In this document: piece by piece, positions 49,913 to 58,153 of the stretch
How positions within the stretch are numbered: position 1 is the first letter of the stretch
Layout: each line of letters opens with the position of its first letter
NCBI GenBank assembly: GCA_050018455.1
Contig: JBEKAA010000006.1
Span: 1-64,000, forward strand
DNA: 64,000 bases
Direction: 5' to 3'
Source: RBG-13-68-16 sp050018455
GTDB lineage: Bacteria > Acidobacteriota > Thermoanaerobaculia > Thermoanaerobaculales > Thermoanaerobaculaceae
Made by a program: the position numbers and the translations under genes
Notes under the pieces: model-generated
Database searches by the model: none
The model's input: only the letters and a program-made list of their open reading frames with translations
What the model was told of the DNA's origin: nothing

Positions 49913-51709
49913 TCACCGCCTGAACTTCCTGGCCGGGTCGTAAGGTGTGATGTCCACGAGATCGCCCGCGCTTACCTGCTCCTTGACCGAGCGCCAGAAT
50001 TCCACCGTGAAGAGGTCGGAGTGGATGAGCTCGAACACCCCTTTCAGCCGCTGCGGGATGCCGGAGTAGTTTCGCATCTCGTCCACGAAGAAGTCGCGGG
50101 GCGTCGCGACGATCCTCTCCTCCTCGGGTGTGAGCTCGTCGCTGTCGTCGTAGGCGCGCGGTTTGTGAGCGAAGTTCGCGCTCTCGATCGGGATCACATC
50201 GTCGTAATCGAACAGCACGACCCTTCCCCGCCGGGTCACGCCGTAGTTCCAAGTGTTGAAGAGATCGCTCGGAAAGATCCCGCTCGCCGCCAGATCCTTC
50301 AGGAACCACCCGAAGTCCAGAATGGTGCGCCGCAGCGTCTCCGGGTCGTGCTCCTGGTCGAAGAAGATCGGCAGCGGCGTCACCTTGCGCTGGACGTAGA
50401 GGTGGCGGAGGACCACGTGGTCGTCCTCGACGCTCACGAGTTCCCGCGCCGTCTCCAGGAGCTCTCCCAGCAGCCCATCGTCGAAACGCTGCCGCCGGAA
50501 GCGCAGGTTCTCGAACTCCTGCGTGTCCACGAGCCTCCCCACGCGGTCGCGGCGACACACGAACGCGTACTGCTCCATCACCTCGCGCCTGGAGCTCGTC
50601 TTGTCGGTCACCGCGATGCTGCGGACGAAGCGCGGCCTGTCCTTGATGACCTTGAAGACGTAGCTGAAGGCGGACATGGTGAACACGCTCATCACCGCGC
50701 CCTCCTTGCCGGGAGCGATGACGAAGCGCTGCTTCGACCGGTGGACGAACCTGTGCAGGTCGCGGTAGAACTCGGTCTTCCCGTGCCGGTTGTAGCCGAT
50801 CGAGTTGTAAAGCTCGGCCACCGGCTTCTCCGGGAGGATCGAGCGCAGGAACTCGATCAGCAGGTCGTGCCGGTCGATGAGAACGTGGAAGGAGGAGAAC
50901 GCGAAGCTGAAGACCTTGCTCACCTCCGCCTCGGTCAGGAGCACGGTGTCCACGAACACGCCCGAGCCGCCGTTGTAGAGCGGGAGGACCAGCGGGATCA
51001 GCCTGTCGCGGGCGACGATGCGGCCCACGAGGTACGCCGCCTTGTTACGGTGGAAGGCGGACCGGATCACCTCGATCCGGAAGTCGCCTCCCATCGCCAC
51101 GATCGGCCAGAGGTGCAGGTCGATCTCGGCCGCGACCATGGTCGCGTCCCGCTCGACGTCCTGGTACGGCGGCGTGAACCTGTAGTCGCGCAGGATCTCG
51201 CAAATGACCAGCCTGGTCTCGCGGCCGCCGGCGTAGGCGCGAAAGACGGGCTCCGGAGGCCCGATTTCGACCGACCTCGGATGCCAGTGGAAGAACTCGA
51301 TCCGCCGGTTGATCCCGACCGTGCTGAAGATGGTGCGCGTCACCGAGTTGAAGAACGTCCGCGCGAGCTCGGCGTCGTGGCGGCCCCGGATCAGTCCGCC
51401 GAAGCGATCCTTGATGGCGGCCCAGAGCGGTTCGTCCCGGAGGTCGGGGCCGAGGAGTTCTGCGAGCGCCGCTGCAACGTCCTTCAGGGTCTTGTCGTAG
51501 AGGTCAAGGCGCTCCAGCGCGTCCTCGTGGCGGCCCTTCCAGTCCAGGCTCTGGAACCGCCACCTGGCCCGCCTGGTAATGCTCGCGAACTCGTCGGTGT
51601 AGAACTCGAAGCCGCGCCTGATTCGGGCGGCCGCGGCGGCCGCCACCTCCGAGCCCTTCGGCGGCTCCTTCCTCTTGGCGGGCTCGCTTTCCGGGCGCCT
51701 CGGGGTCAC
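49913..51709 (-). CDS. aceK: Isocitrate dehydrogenase kinase/phosphatase
   Basis: 598 residues, close to the 578 of E. coli AceK. The protein phosphorylates and dephosphorylates isocitrate dehydrogenase, steering flux between the TCA cycle and glyoxylate shunt. The N-terminal regulatory part has FEFYTDEFASITRRARWRFQ and RDYRFTPPYQDVERDA. The kinase part has the ATP loop FVIAPGKEGAVMSVFT, LPIFFDQ, and GRVVLFDYDDVIP. The start GTG at 51709 is six bases from a CATACT box. No aceA, aceB or icd is seen nearby; aconitase is encoded 6.5 kb away. Confidence 0.93.
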   Translation of the reverse strand: MTPRRPESEPAKRKEPPKGSEVAAAAAARIRRGFEFYTDEFASITRRARWRFQSLDWKGRHEDALERLDLYDKTLKDVAAALAELLGPDLRDEPLWAAIKDRFGGLIRGRHDAELARTFFNSVTRTIFSTVGINRRIEFFHWHPRSVEIGPPEPVFRAYAGGRETRLVICEILRDYRFTPPYQDVERDATMVAAEIDLHLWPIVAMGGDFRIEVIRSAFHRNKAAYLVGRIVARDRLIPLVLPLYNGGSGVFVDTVLLTEAEVSKVFSFAFSSFHVLIDRHDLLIEFLRSILPEKPVAELYNSIGYNRHGKTEFYRDLHRFVHRSKQRFVIAPGKEGAVMSVFTMSAFSYVFKVIKDRPRFVRSIAVTDKTSSRREVMEQYAFVCRRDRVGRLVDTQEFENLRFRRQRFDDGLLGELLETARELVSVEDDHVVLRHLYVQRKVTPLPIFFDQEHDPETLRRTILDFGWFLKDLAASGIFPSDLFNTWNYGVTRRGRVVLFDYDDVIPIESANFAHKPRAYDDSDELTPEEERIVATPRDFFVDEMRNYSGIPQRLKGVFELIHSDLFTVEFWRSVKEQVSAGDLVDITPYDPARKFRR

Positions 51710-51715
51710 CTCACA

Positions 51716-51721
51716 AGTATG
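51716..51721 (-). promoter_or_regulatory. -10-like box of aceK (leaderless pattern)
   Basis: CATACT on the minus strand, six bases before the GTG start. Confidence 0.45.
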
Positions 51722-51847
51722 CGCCCGCCGTGACACGCCGCGCGCCGACGATTGGCGCTTGTCTTTTCCCGAGCAGGCCGGTACGCTCGCTGACCGTCCG
51801 GGGCGCCCGGGCAGACCCGGTCTCAAGGCCCGGGCCCAGGAGGCGAG

Positions 51848-53065
51848 ATGAGGATCTCCCACCGCGCCGTGTCGATCCAGGAGTCCCCGATCCGCAAGCT
51901 CGCGCCGCTCGCCGCCGCGGCCCGCACGCGCGGCACGACCATCTACCACCTCAACATCGGCCAGCCCGACGTGGCCACCCCGCCCGAGTTCCTGCGCGCG
52001 GTCGCCTCGTTCAAGGACAAGGTCCTCGAGTACGGTCCCTCGGACGGGCTGCCGGAGCTGCGCGACGCGATGGCCGCGTACTTCGCCCGCTACGAGATCG
52101 CCCTGGACCCGTGCGACATCCTGATCGCAAACGGCGGGTCCGAGGCGATCCTTTTCGCCTTCAACGTCGTGGCGGACCAGGGCGACGAGATCATCATCCC
52201 GGAGCCGTTCTACACGAACTACAACGGCTACGCCGAGATGGCGAACCTCACGGTGGTGCCGGTCCGGACCCACGCCGAGGACGGGTTCCACCTGCCGCCC
52301 GACGAGGTGCTCGACGCCGCCGTCACGCCCCGCACGCGCGCGATCCTGATCTGCTCCCCCAACAACCCGACCGGGACCGTCCTGAGCTGGGAAGAGCTCG
52401 AGCGCCTGGCTGCGTTCGTCGAGCGCCGCGACCTGTTCCTGATCGCCGACGAGGTTTACAAGGAGTTCACCTACGACGGCCGCCGCCACCGTTCCGTTTT
52501 GGAGCTGCCGGGAATCCGCGAGCGCGTGATCGTGGTCGACTCGATCTCGAAGCGCTTCTCGGCCTGCGGCGCCCGCGTCGGGGCGGTGATCTCGCGCAAT
52601 CGGGAGGTGATGGCGTCGGTGCTCAAGTTCGGGCAGGCCCGCCTGTGCCCCCCGACGCTCGAGCAGCTGGGCGCGATCGCGGCCTACAAGCTGGACGAGA
52701 GCTACTTCGAGGCCGTGCGCGCGGAGTACCAGCGCCGCCGCGACGTCATGTACGAGGCGCTCACGCGCGACCCCGGCATCGTCCTCAAGCGCCCGCGCGG
52801 AGCGTTTTACATGATCGTCAAGATGGCCGGCGTCGAGGACAGCGACGACTTCGCGCGCTGGCTCCTGGAGGAGTTCGAGCACGGCGGCGACACCGTGATG
52901 GTCGCCCCGGCCGGCGGCTTCTACGCGACACCCGGCGCCGGAAACGACGAGGTCCGCATGGCGTACGTCCTCGAGGTCGGCAAGCTCGAGCGTGCCATGG
53001 AGGTCTTCCTCGCAGGGCTCGAGCGCTACCGGGCGGCCAAGCCGGCCGCGGCGCACGCCGTTTAG
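51848..53065 (+). CDS. Class I/II PLP-dependent aminotransferase
   Basis: 405 residues, fold type I. The PLP lysine is K235 in DSISKRFSACGARVG. Other marks are the IGQPDVATPPEF start, YGPSDGLPELRDAM, SPNNPTGTVLSW, ADEVYKEF and a C-terminal Arg region. It resembles the aspartate/alanine aminotransferase group. The amino donor is uncertain. An AGGAGG precedes the ATG. The next gene starts nine bases after its stop. Confidence 0.92.
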   Translation: MRISHRAVSIQESPIRKLAPLAAAARTRGTTIYHLNIGQPDVATPPEFLRAVASFKDKVLEYGPSDGLPELRDAMAAYFARYEIALDPCDILIANGGSEAILFAFNVVADQGDEIIIPEPFYTNYNGYAEMANLTVVPVRTHAEDGFHLPPDEVLDAAVTPRTRAILICSPNNPTGTVLSWEELERLAAFVERRDLFLIADEVYKEFTYDGRRHRSVLELPGIRERVIVVDSISKRFSACGARVGAVISRNREVMASVLKFGQARLCPPTLEQLGAIAAYKLDESYFEAVRAEYQRRRDVMYEALTRDPGIVLKRPRGAFYMIVKMAGVEDSDDFARWLLEEFEHGGDTVMVAPAGGFYATPGAGNDEVRMAYVLEVGKLERAMEVFLAGLERYRAAKPAAAHAV

Positions 53066-53074
53066 GAGCCCTGC

Positions 53075-53626
53075 GTGCGCGCCGACCCCGAAGCGGTTCC
53101 GGGAGTCCCCGTCGGCGAGATGCCGGTCGCGTGGACGCTCCTCGTCCTGGGCTGCGTTGGGGGCGCGCTCCTGACCGGGGAATTCAGCCGGTTGACGCTG
53201 CGCGTGGCCGCGCCGTTCCTCCTGGTGGGCGGCCTCCTGGCGCTCGCCTCGGTGCGGGCGATCGGCCGGGGCGCAAGGCTGGTGACGCGCGGTCCCTACC
53301 GCTGGCTGCGGCACCCCTACTTCCTGGGGGTTCTCCTCATGCTCGTCGGGGCGATCGTCGCGATGCGCTCGCTCCCCGCGCTCGTGCTTTTCATCCCGAC
53401 GCTGCGCGTGACGCTCCAGCGCGCGCGCCGGGAGGAGCACAACCTGGCGCTGCGCTTCGGCGAGGCGTACGAGGCATACTGGAGCCGGGTGCCCTTCATC
53501 CTCCCTCTGCGGCCGCCGCTGACGGCCGATGCCGCTGCCGCCATCGGGTCCCTGGAGCAGCCGTCACCGGAGGAGGAGACGGCGCCCGACCCCCCTCCGG
53601 CGCCGCCGCCCAGCCCAGCTGCGTGA
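53075..53626 (+). CDS. Isoprenylcysteine carboxyl methyltransferase-like membrane protein
   Basis: 183 residues. Three to four membrane helices and the motif RGPYRWLRHPYFLGVLLMLVG, followed by REEHNLALRFGEAYEAYWSRVPFI, are characteristic of the ICMT/phospholipid methyltransferase family, which uses SAM. The substrate in bacteria is usually unknown. A Pro-rich tail (PDPPPAPPPSPAA) ends the protein. GTG start with AGGAG upstream. Confidence 0.85.
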   Translation: MRADPEAVPGVPVGEMPVAWTLLVLGCVGGALLTGEFSRLTLRVAAPFLLVGGLLALASVRAIGRGARLVTRGPYRWLRHPYFLGVLLMLVGAIVAMRSLPALVLFIPTLRVTLQRARREEHNLALRFGEAYEAYWSRVPFILPLRPPLTADAAAAIGSLEQPSPEEETAPDPPPAPPPSPAA

Positions 53627-53684
53627 CCGGTATCACACGGCCGGCGCTCGAAGGGAATAGAATGAAAAGGGGAGAAGGTAGCCT

Positions 53685-55730
53685 GTGGCCTTGCCGTGTT
53701 CGAATCGCCTTGGAATCTTGGCCGCCGTGGCGCTGGCGGCTGCGACCGCCACCGCCACGTCGATCATCCCGCCGGAGAACCTCGGCAAGCTCGCCGGCAT
53801 GTCGGACGCGGTCGTCCTCGCGCAGGCCGGGGCGTCATACACCGTCCCCGCCGGTCCGCTGCTGTTCACGCACACGACGTTTCGCGTGATGGAGACGGTG
53901 GCCGGGCCTCTCTCGATGGGCGACCGAATCACCGTCCGCGTGCCGGGCGGCGAAATCGACGGCGGCGGGTGGCTCGTCCCGGGCGCCCCTCGATTCGACC
54001 CCGGCCAGGTCTACCTGCTGTTCCTGCACGAGAAGAACACCGGCCAGTGGCTGCCGCAGGCGATGGCGTACGGGCTGCTGCGGCGCATCGCGGGCCGCGA
54101 CGGGTCGAGCCTTCTCGCGCCGGTACCCGAGGCCGCCGACGTGGAGCCTTTCCCGCGGCCGGACGGCATCCTCCCCGAGAAGGTGGAGACCTACCGGGAG
54201 GCGATGCTGGTGGCGCACCTCCGCGCGGTCGCCTCCGGCAGAGTCGAGTGGAACGCGCGCCAGGTCCTGGCAGCGAGCGACCAGGTCCCGATCGAGGTCC
54301 ACGCGGAATCGGTTCCGTCGAACTGCAGGTACATCACGGCGCCGAACCCCCCGGCGCCGACTCCCCCGCCGCCGTTCCCGCGCTGGCCGTACAACACCGC
54401 GAGCCCGCCGGGACAAGTCAAGATCTACTACTCGCCCAGCGGCGGCGACGCCAAGTTGTCGGGCGGCGGCATCGCCCAGGTCCAGGGCGCGGTCAACGGA
54501 TGGATGGGGATCGCCAACACGAGCCTCAACCTTTCGTACGCGGGCCTGAAGTCGGGCTACACCATGAGCTGCACCAACACTCAGTGTATGAGCAACGGTG
54601 ACTCGATCCCCTGCTACAGCGACTTCACCAACGCGGGGGTGGTGGTCTTCAACGACCCGTGCGGCGAGGTCCCTGCCGGCTCAGAGCTTGGCTTCGGGGG
54701 TCCCTGGTGGGGCGGTAATCACACGTTTGACGGTTTCACGTGGAACTCGATTATTTCGCAGTTCGTGGTTCTGTCCGCGAACGCGGCCTCCGCCCTGGGC
54801 GGGAATCTCGCCTATTACCAGGAGATGCTCACGCACGAACTGGGGCACGGGCTCGGGTACGGGCACTCCGCCGACTCCTCCTCCGTCATGTACTACCTGT
54901 GCTGCAATCCCATCGACTCGACGGATCGCAGTTGCACGCAGTACACCTACCCAGGAACGGGCCCCACGGCCACGCCGACCGTCACGCCCACGATCACGCC
55001 GACGCCGACGATCACCCCGACGCCCACGATCACTCCGACGCGCACCATCACGCCGACGGCCACGTGGACGCCCACCGGACCGACGCCGACGCCGACCCGG
55101 ACGCCGATCGGGCCGACGCCGACGCCCACGTGGACCCCGACGCCTGCGCCGGCGCCGCCGGTCCCGACCGGCGTCTCGGCAAGCGACGGCACCTTCACCG
55201 ACCGGGTGCGCATCACGTGGAACCCGTCCTCGGGCGCGGCCGGGTATTGGGTCTACCGCAACACCGTCAACAGCCCGCCGGCGCAGGAGATTATCTTCAC
55301 CTCCGCGCCGACGTTCGACGACCTCTCGGTGGTCCCGGGCCAGGTGTACTGGTACTGGGTACGGGCGATCGCCCAGGACGGCGCCACAAGCGCGTACAGC
55401 ACGCCGGACACCGGCTTCGCGAGCATCCCGCCGACGCCGACGCCGACCCGCACGCCGACGCCGGGCAGCTTCGCGGCCTCGTTCACCTACGCGCCCGCGA
55501 CGCCGTACAACGGTGAGGCCGTCCAGTTCACGGACACGTCGAGCGGCGCGCCCAGTTCGTGGCAGTGGACGTTCGGAGACGGGGGTTCCTCCACCGCCCG
55601 CAACCCCGCCCACAGCTGGGCGGAGCGGGGGACGTACACCGTCACGCTCGTGGTGAGCAACGGCTCGACCAACGCCCAGACCAGCACGACGATCACGGTC
55701 GACGCGCGCGCACGCGAGCACCTCTCGTAG
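53685..55730 (+). CDS. Secreted zinc metalloprotease with FnIII and PKD domains
   Basis: 681 residues. A signal peptide (LGILAAVALAAATATATS) is followed by an uncharacterised region and a matrixin-like protease domain (about 250-420). The zinc site is HELGHGLGYGHS with H384, E385, H388 and H394. A Thr/Pro-rich linker of PTPTITPTPT-type repeats (about 425-500) leads to a fibronectin type III domain (about 500-580), a second PTPTPTRTPTP linker and a PKD domain (ASFTYAPATPYNGEAVQF, WTFGDGGSS). It probably degrades extracellular protein; no C-terminal sorting signal is evident. GTG start. Confidence 0.88.
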   Translation: MALPCSNRLGILAAVALAAATATATSIIPPENLGKLAGMSDAVVLAQAGASYTVPAGPLLFTHTTFRVMETVAGPLSMGDRITVRVPGGEIDGGGWLVPGAPRFDPGQVYLLFLHEKNTGQWLPQAMAYGLLRRIAGRDGSSLLAPVPEAADVEPFPRPDGILPEKVETYREAMLVAHLRAVASGRVEWNARQVLAASDQVPIEVHAESVPSNCRYITAPNPPAPTPPPPFPRWPYNTASPPGQVKIYYSPSGGDAKLSGGGIAQVQGAVNGWMGIANTSLNLSYAGLKSGYTMSCTNTQCMSNGDSIPCYSDFTNAGVVVFNDPCGEVPAGSELGFGGPWWGGNHTFDGFTWNSIISQFVVLSANAASALGGNLAYYQEMLTHELGHGLGYGHSADSSSVMYYLCCNPIDSTDRSCTQYTYPGTGPTATPTVTPTITPTPTITPTPTITPTRTITPTATWTPTGPTPTPTRTPIGPTPTPTWTPTPAPAPPVPTGVSASDGTFTDRVRITWNPSSGAAGYWVYRNTVNSPPAQEIIFTSAPTFDDLSVVPGQVYWYWVRAIAQDGATSAYSTPDTGFASIPPTPTPTRTPTPGSFAASFTYAPATPYNGEAVQFTDTSSGAPSSWQWTFGDGGSSTARNPAHSWAERGTYTVTLVVSNGSTNAQTSTTITVDARAREHLS

Positions 55731-55741
55731 GCGCACCACTC

Positions 55742-56310
55742 TCATCGCGAGGAGTTCCTTCGGACGGGGACGATGCGGCGATCTCGTAGGTTTCGGCGGA
55801 ATTGGTTCGTCGACCTGTCCCGCGAGGGCGGGGTTCGCTCCTCGCAATCTTCATTTGCCGAGGCACACCCCGGACCATGAAAGTGGAGGTGGCGAAACGT
55901 GTAGCGTAGTCGAGGTACCCAGGCGGGCGGCCGCAAGGGCCGCCCCTATATGGGTGGGAGCTGCCATTCCCGTGTAGGGGTGGGGCTTGCCCCCGCCCGC
56001 TGTTCCCGCCGATTTGTCATTGCGAACCCGGCCGCGTCATCCGCGGAACTTTCAGGACAATAACACCATCGGGAACGGGATTGCTTCGGCCGACTTGGGG
56101 CCTTCCAATGACAGCCATTCTTCTACGACGGACGATGAATTCGTATCGGACGGCAGCCCCGCCCGGCGAGGGAGCGCTCGCGTGGACGGCCCCTTTCCTC
56201 TGGCTTGCCCGCTCTCGGGCCACCGACCACGTCTCTTCGGTGCTCCCCTGAGCCCTGGGCCCTGTGTCCTGAGCCCTGTTCTTCCGTCGGAGCGGCGGCG
56301 GCCTTGACGT
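55742..56310. repeat. Dispersed intergenic repeats in the 55731-56316 spacer
   Basis: No gene is evident. Elements include GGGCGGCCGCAAGGGCCGCCC (about 55923-55943, the inverse of the 47332 hairpin), GTGTAGGGGTGGGGCTTGCCCCCGCCC (55973-55999), TGTCATTGCGAACCC (about 56015) and the block ACTTTCAGGACA to ACGACGGACGATGAATTCG (56048-56147) shared with 47477. A GAGCCCTG-phased stretch occurs at 56249-56280. Confidence 0.7.
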
Positions 56311-56316
56311 TCCTCT

Positions 56317-58074
56317 TCAGCGCGTCCTCAGCTTCTCCGCCGGTCCCGGCGGCGGCTCCGGGACGGCGAGCTCCCCGCAATCGCGACGCTGGGCTACCTC
56401 GCCGGCCACGGCGTCGGCGCGCGCCCGGTCGGGCGCGCTGTCGCGCCCGAGGAAGAGCGTCTGGGACGGGAGCGCGAACGAGGTGCCGGAACGCTCGACG
56501 ATCCTGGCGATCGCGAAGTTCAGCTCCTCGGCGATTGCGGTGGATTCGTTGAAGCTCTTGGCGAGGGTCCAGACCAGGACCTCGACCTTGAGCGACGTGG
56601 GGCCGAACCCCGAGAAGCGCACGCTCTGCGTCTCCTGAAACACCTTCGGGTGTGCGAGCAGCATCTTGCGGATCTCATCGATGATCCAGGTCAGCTGCTC
56701 GGTGGTGCTGTCGTAGCGGACGCCGAGCGTCGGGTTGAACAGGAAACGGTCACGCTGCGTGAAGTTGACGATCGTGCCGGCGGCCAGCGGGCCGTTGGGG
56801 ATCGTCACCAACGTGCGGTCGAGCGTGCGCAGGCGGGTCGACCGCAGGCCGATCTCCTCGATGGTGCCGGTAACGTTGTCGATGGTCACGAAGTCCCCGA
56901 CCATGAACGGGCGGTCGCTCGCGATGGTGACGGCGCCGAAGACGTTCTCGATCGTCTTCTGCGCCGCGAACGCGATGGCCACTCCGCCGATGCCGATGCC
57001 GGCGAGCATCGCAACGACGTTGATCCCAATCACGTCGAGTGCCGCCAGCAGGATGAAGACGGCGATGATGAACTTTCCGGCCCGGGAGATGATCGGGACG
57101 TAGCCGAGCGTGATGCGGTCGCGCACGTCGGTCCGCCGCTGCAACTGGTCGGTGAAGCCATCCCAGACTCGGAACAGGATCCAGCCGATGCCGAACAGGG
57201 TCAGCAGCCTCCACGCGGCCCGGGCCAGCCCGACGGCGTTGGGGGGCAACCCGACCCACGACGACGTCACGGTGAGCGCGAGCCCCCACAGGACGATGGC
57301 GAGCGGCCCGTCCATCGCTTTGACCAGGGCGTCGTCCCAGGTGACGGTGGTCCGCCGCGCGATCACGCCGAAAACAACCAGAAGGGCGCGCGCGAGCAGA
57401 CGTGCGACGCCGTAGCCGAACAGCAGCGCAACCGCGAGCCCGACCCACTGCCAGAGCTGCAGCCCGAGGATGCTGAGCGAGAAGAAGAGCGACGGGAGCA
57501 GGTCGCCGATCACCCCGTAGCCGTGGGCTCGGTAGAGGGCGTTGATGGTCCCGACGGTGTCCCGCGATACCAGCCACAGCCGTGCGCCGGCAGGGTCGGT
57601 GGCGAGCTCGAGCGAGACCGGCACCTCGCGATGGTGCACGACAAGCGTCGCCAAGTGCTCCTCGCGGAGCTCGGTGCCCGGCGCCCCCGAGCCGAGCGGC
57701 GTGTCGGAAACGGTCTCCGGGTCGATCGGGGCGCGCCTGAGAAGGACGAGATAGAGGCGGCGCGCGAGGCTCGGTCCCTCGGCGGCTCGCGTCTCGGGCG
57801 ACAGGCCGCCGAGATCGAGGTACAGCGACGCCAGGCGAAAGTCGCCGTCCGATCCGGCGACGAGGAACCCGGTGATCGATTCGCGCGGCGTCGACCGCGC
57901 GAGCGGCATGACCGACCGGAGGGTGGCGATGCCGGTGGCTCGGGGAGCGGGCGTCGGCACCGCCGCGGCCCCGGCGAGCGCTGCGCCCCAGAGCGCGGCG
58001 GCGAGGGACGCGAGCGCCGGCCGGGCGAGGCGCCGGCCTCGGGCCGAGGTGTTCTCGGGAGAAGGCGGGGTCAT
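56317..58074 (-). CDS. MscS-family mechanosensitive ion channel
   Basis: 585 residues. A probable signal peptide is followed by an extended N-terminal domain (about 40-200), then helices (LFFSLSILGLQLWQWVGLAVALLFGYG onward). The pore-lining helix and beta domain carry IGINVVAMLAGIGIGGVAIAFAAQKTIENV and VGDFVTIDNVTGTIEEIGLRSTRLRT. It releases solutes under hypo-osmotic stress. The ATG at 58074 has AGGAGG four bases before it. It is downstream of aconitase on the same strand with a 79-base gap. Confidence 0.92.
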   Translation of the reverse strand: MTPPSPENTSARGRRLARPALASLAAALWGAALAGAAAVPTPAPRATGIATLRSVMPLARSTPRESITGFLVAGSDGDFRLASLYLDLGGLSPETRAAEGPSLARRLYLVLLRRAPIDPETVSDTPLGSGAPGTELREEHLATLVVHHREVPVSLELATDPAGARLWLVSRDTVGTINALYRAHGYGVIGDLLPSLFFSLSILGLQLWQWVGLAVALLFGYGVARLLARALLVVFGVIARRTTVTWDDALVKAMDGPLAIVLWGLALTVTSSWVGLPPNAVGLARAAWRLLTLFGIGWILFRVWDGFTDQLQRRTDVRDRITLGYVPIISRAGKFIIAVFILLAALDVIGINVVAMLAGIGIGGVAIAFAAQKTIENVFGAVTIASDRPFMVGDFVTIDNVTGTIEEIGLRSTRLRTLDRTLVTIPNGPLAAGTIVNFTQRDRFLFNPTLGVRYDSTTEQLTWIIDEIRKMLLAHPKVFQETQSVRFSGFGPTSLKVEVLVWTLAKSFNESTAIAEELNFAIARIVERSGTSFALPSQTLFLGRDSAPDRARADAVAGEVAQRRDCGELAVPEPPPGPAEKLRTR

Positions 58075-58153
58075 GGAGCCTCCTGGTGCCCGCCAGATTA
58101 GCAGCGATCCGCCAAGATCGGCGCGCGACTCGCCCGATGACTCCGACACGGTG

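Noticed and set aside
51710..53440. Upstream extension of the aceK frame
   Set aside because: Antisense to the aminotransferase and ICMT-like genes; AceK similarity starts shortly after 51709.
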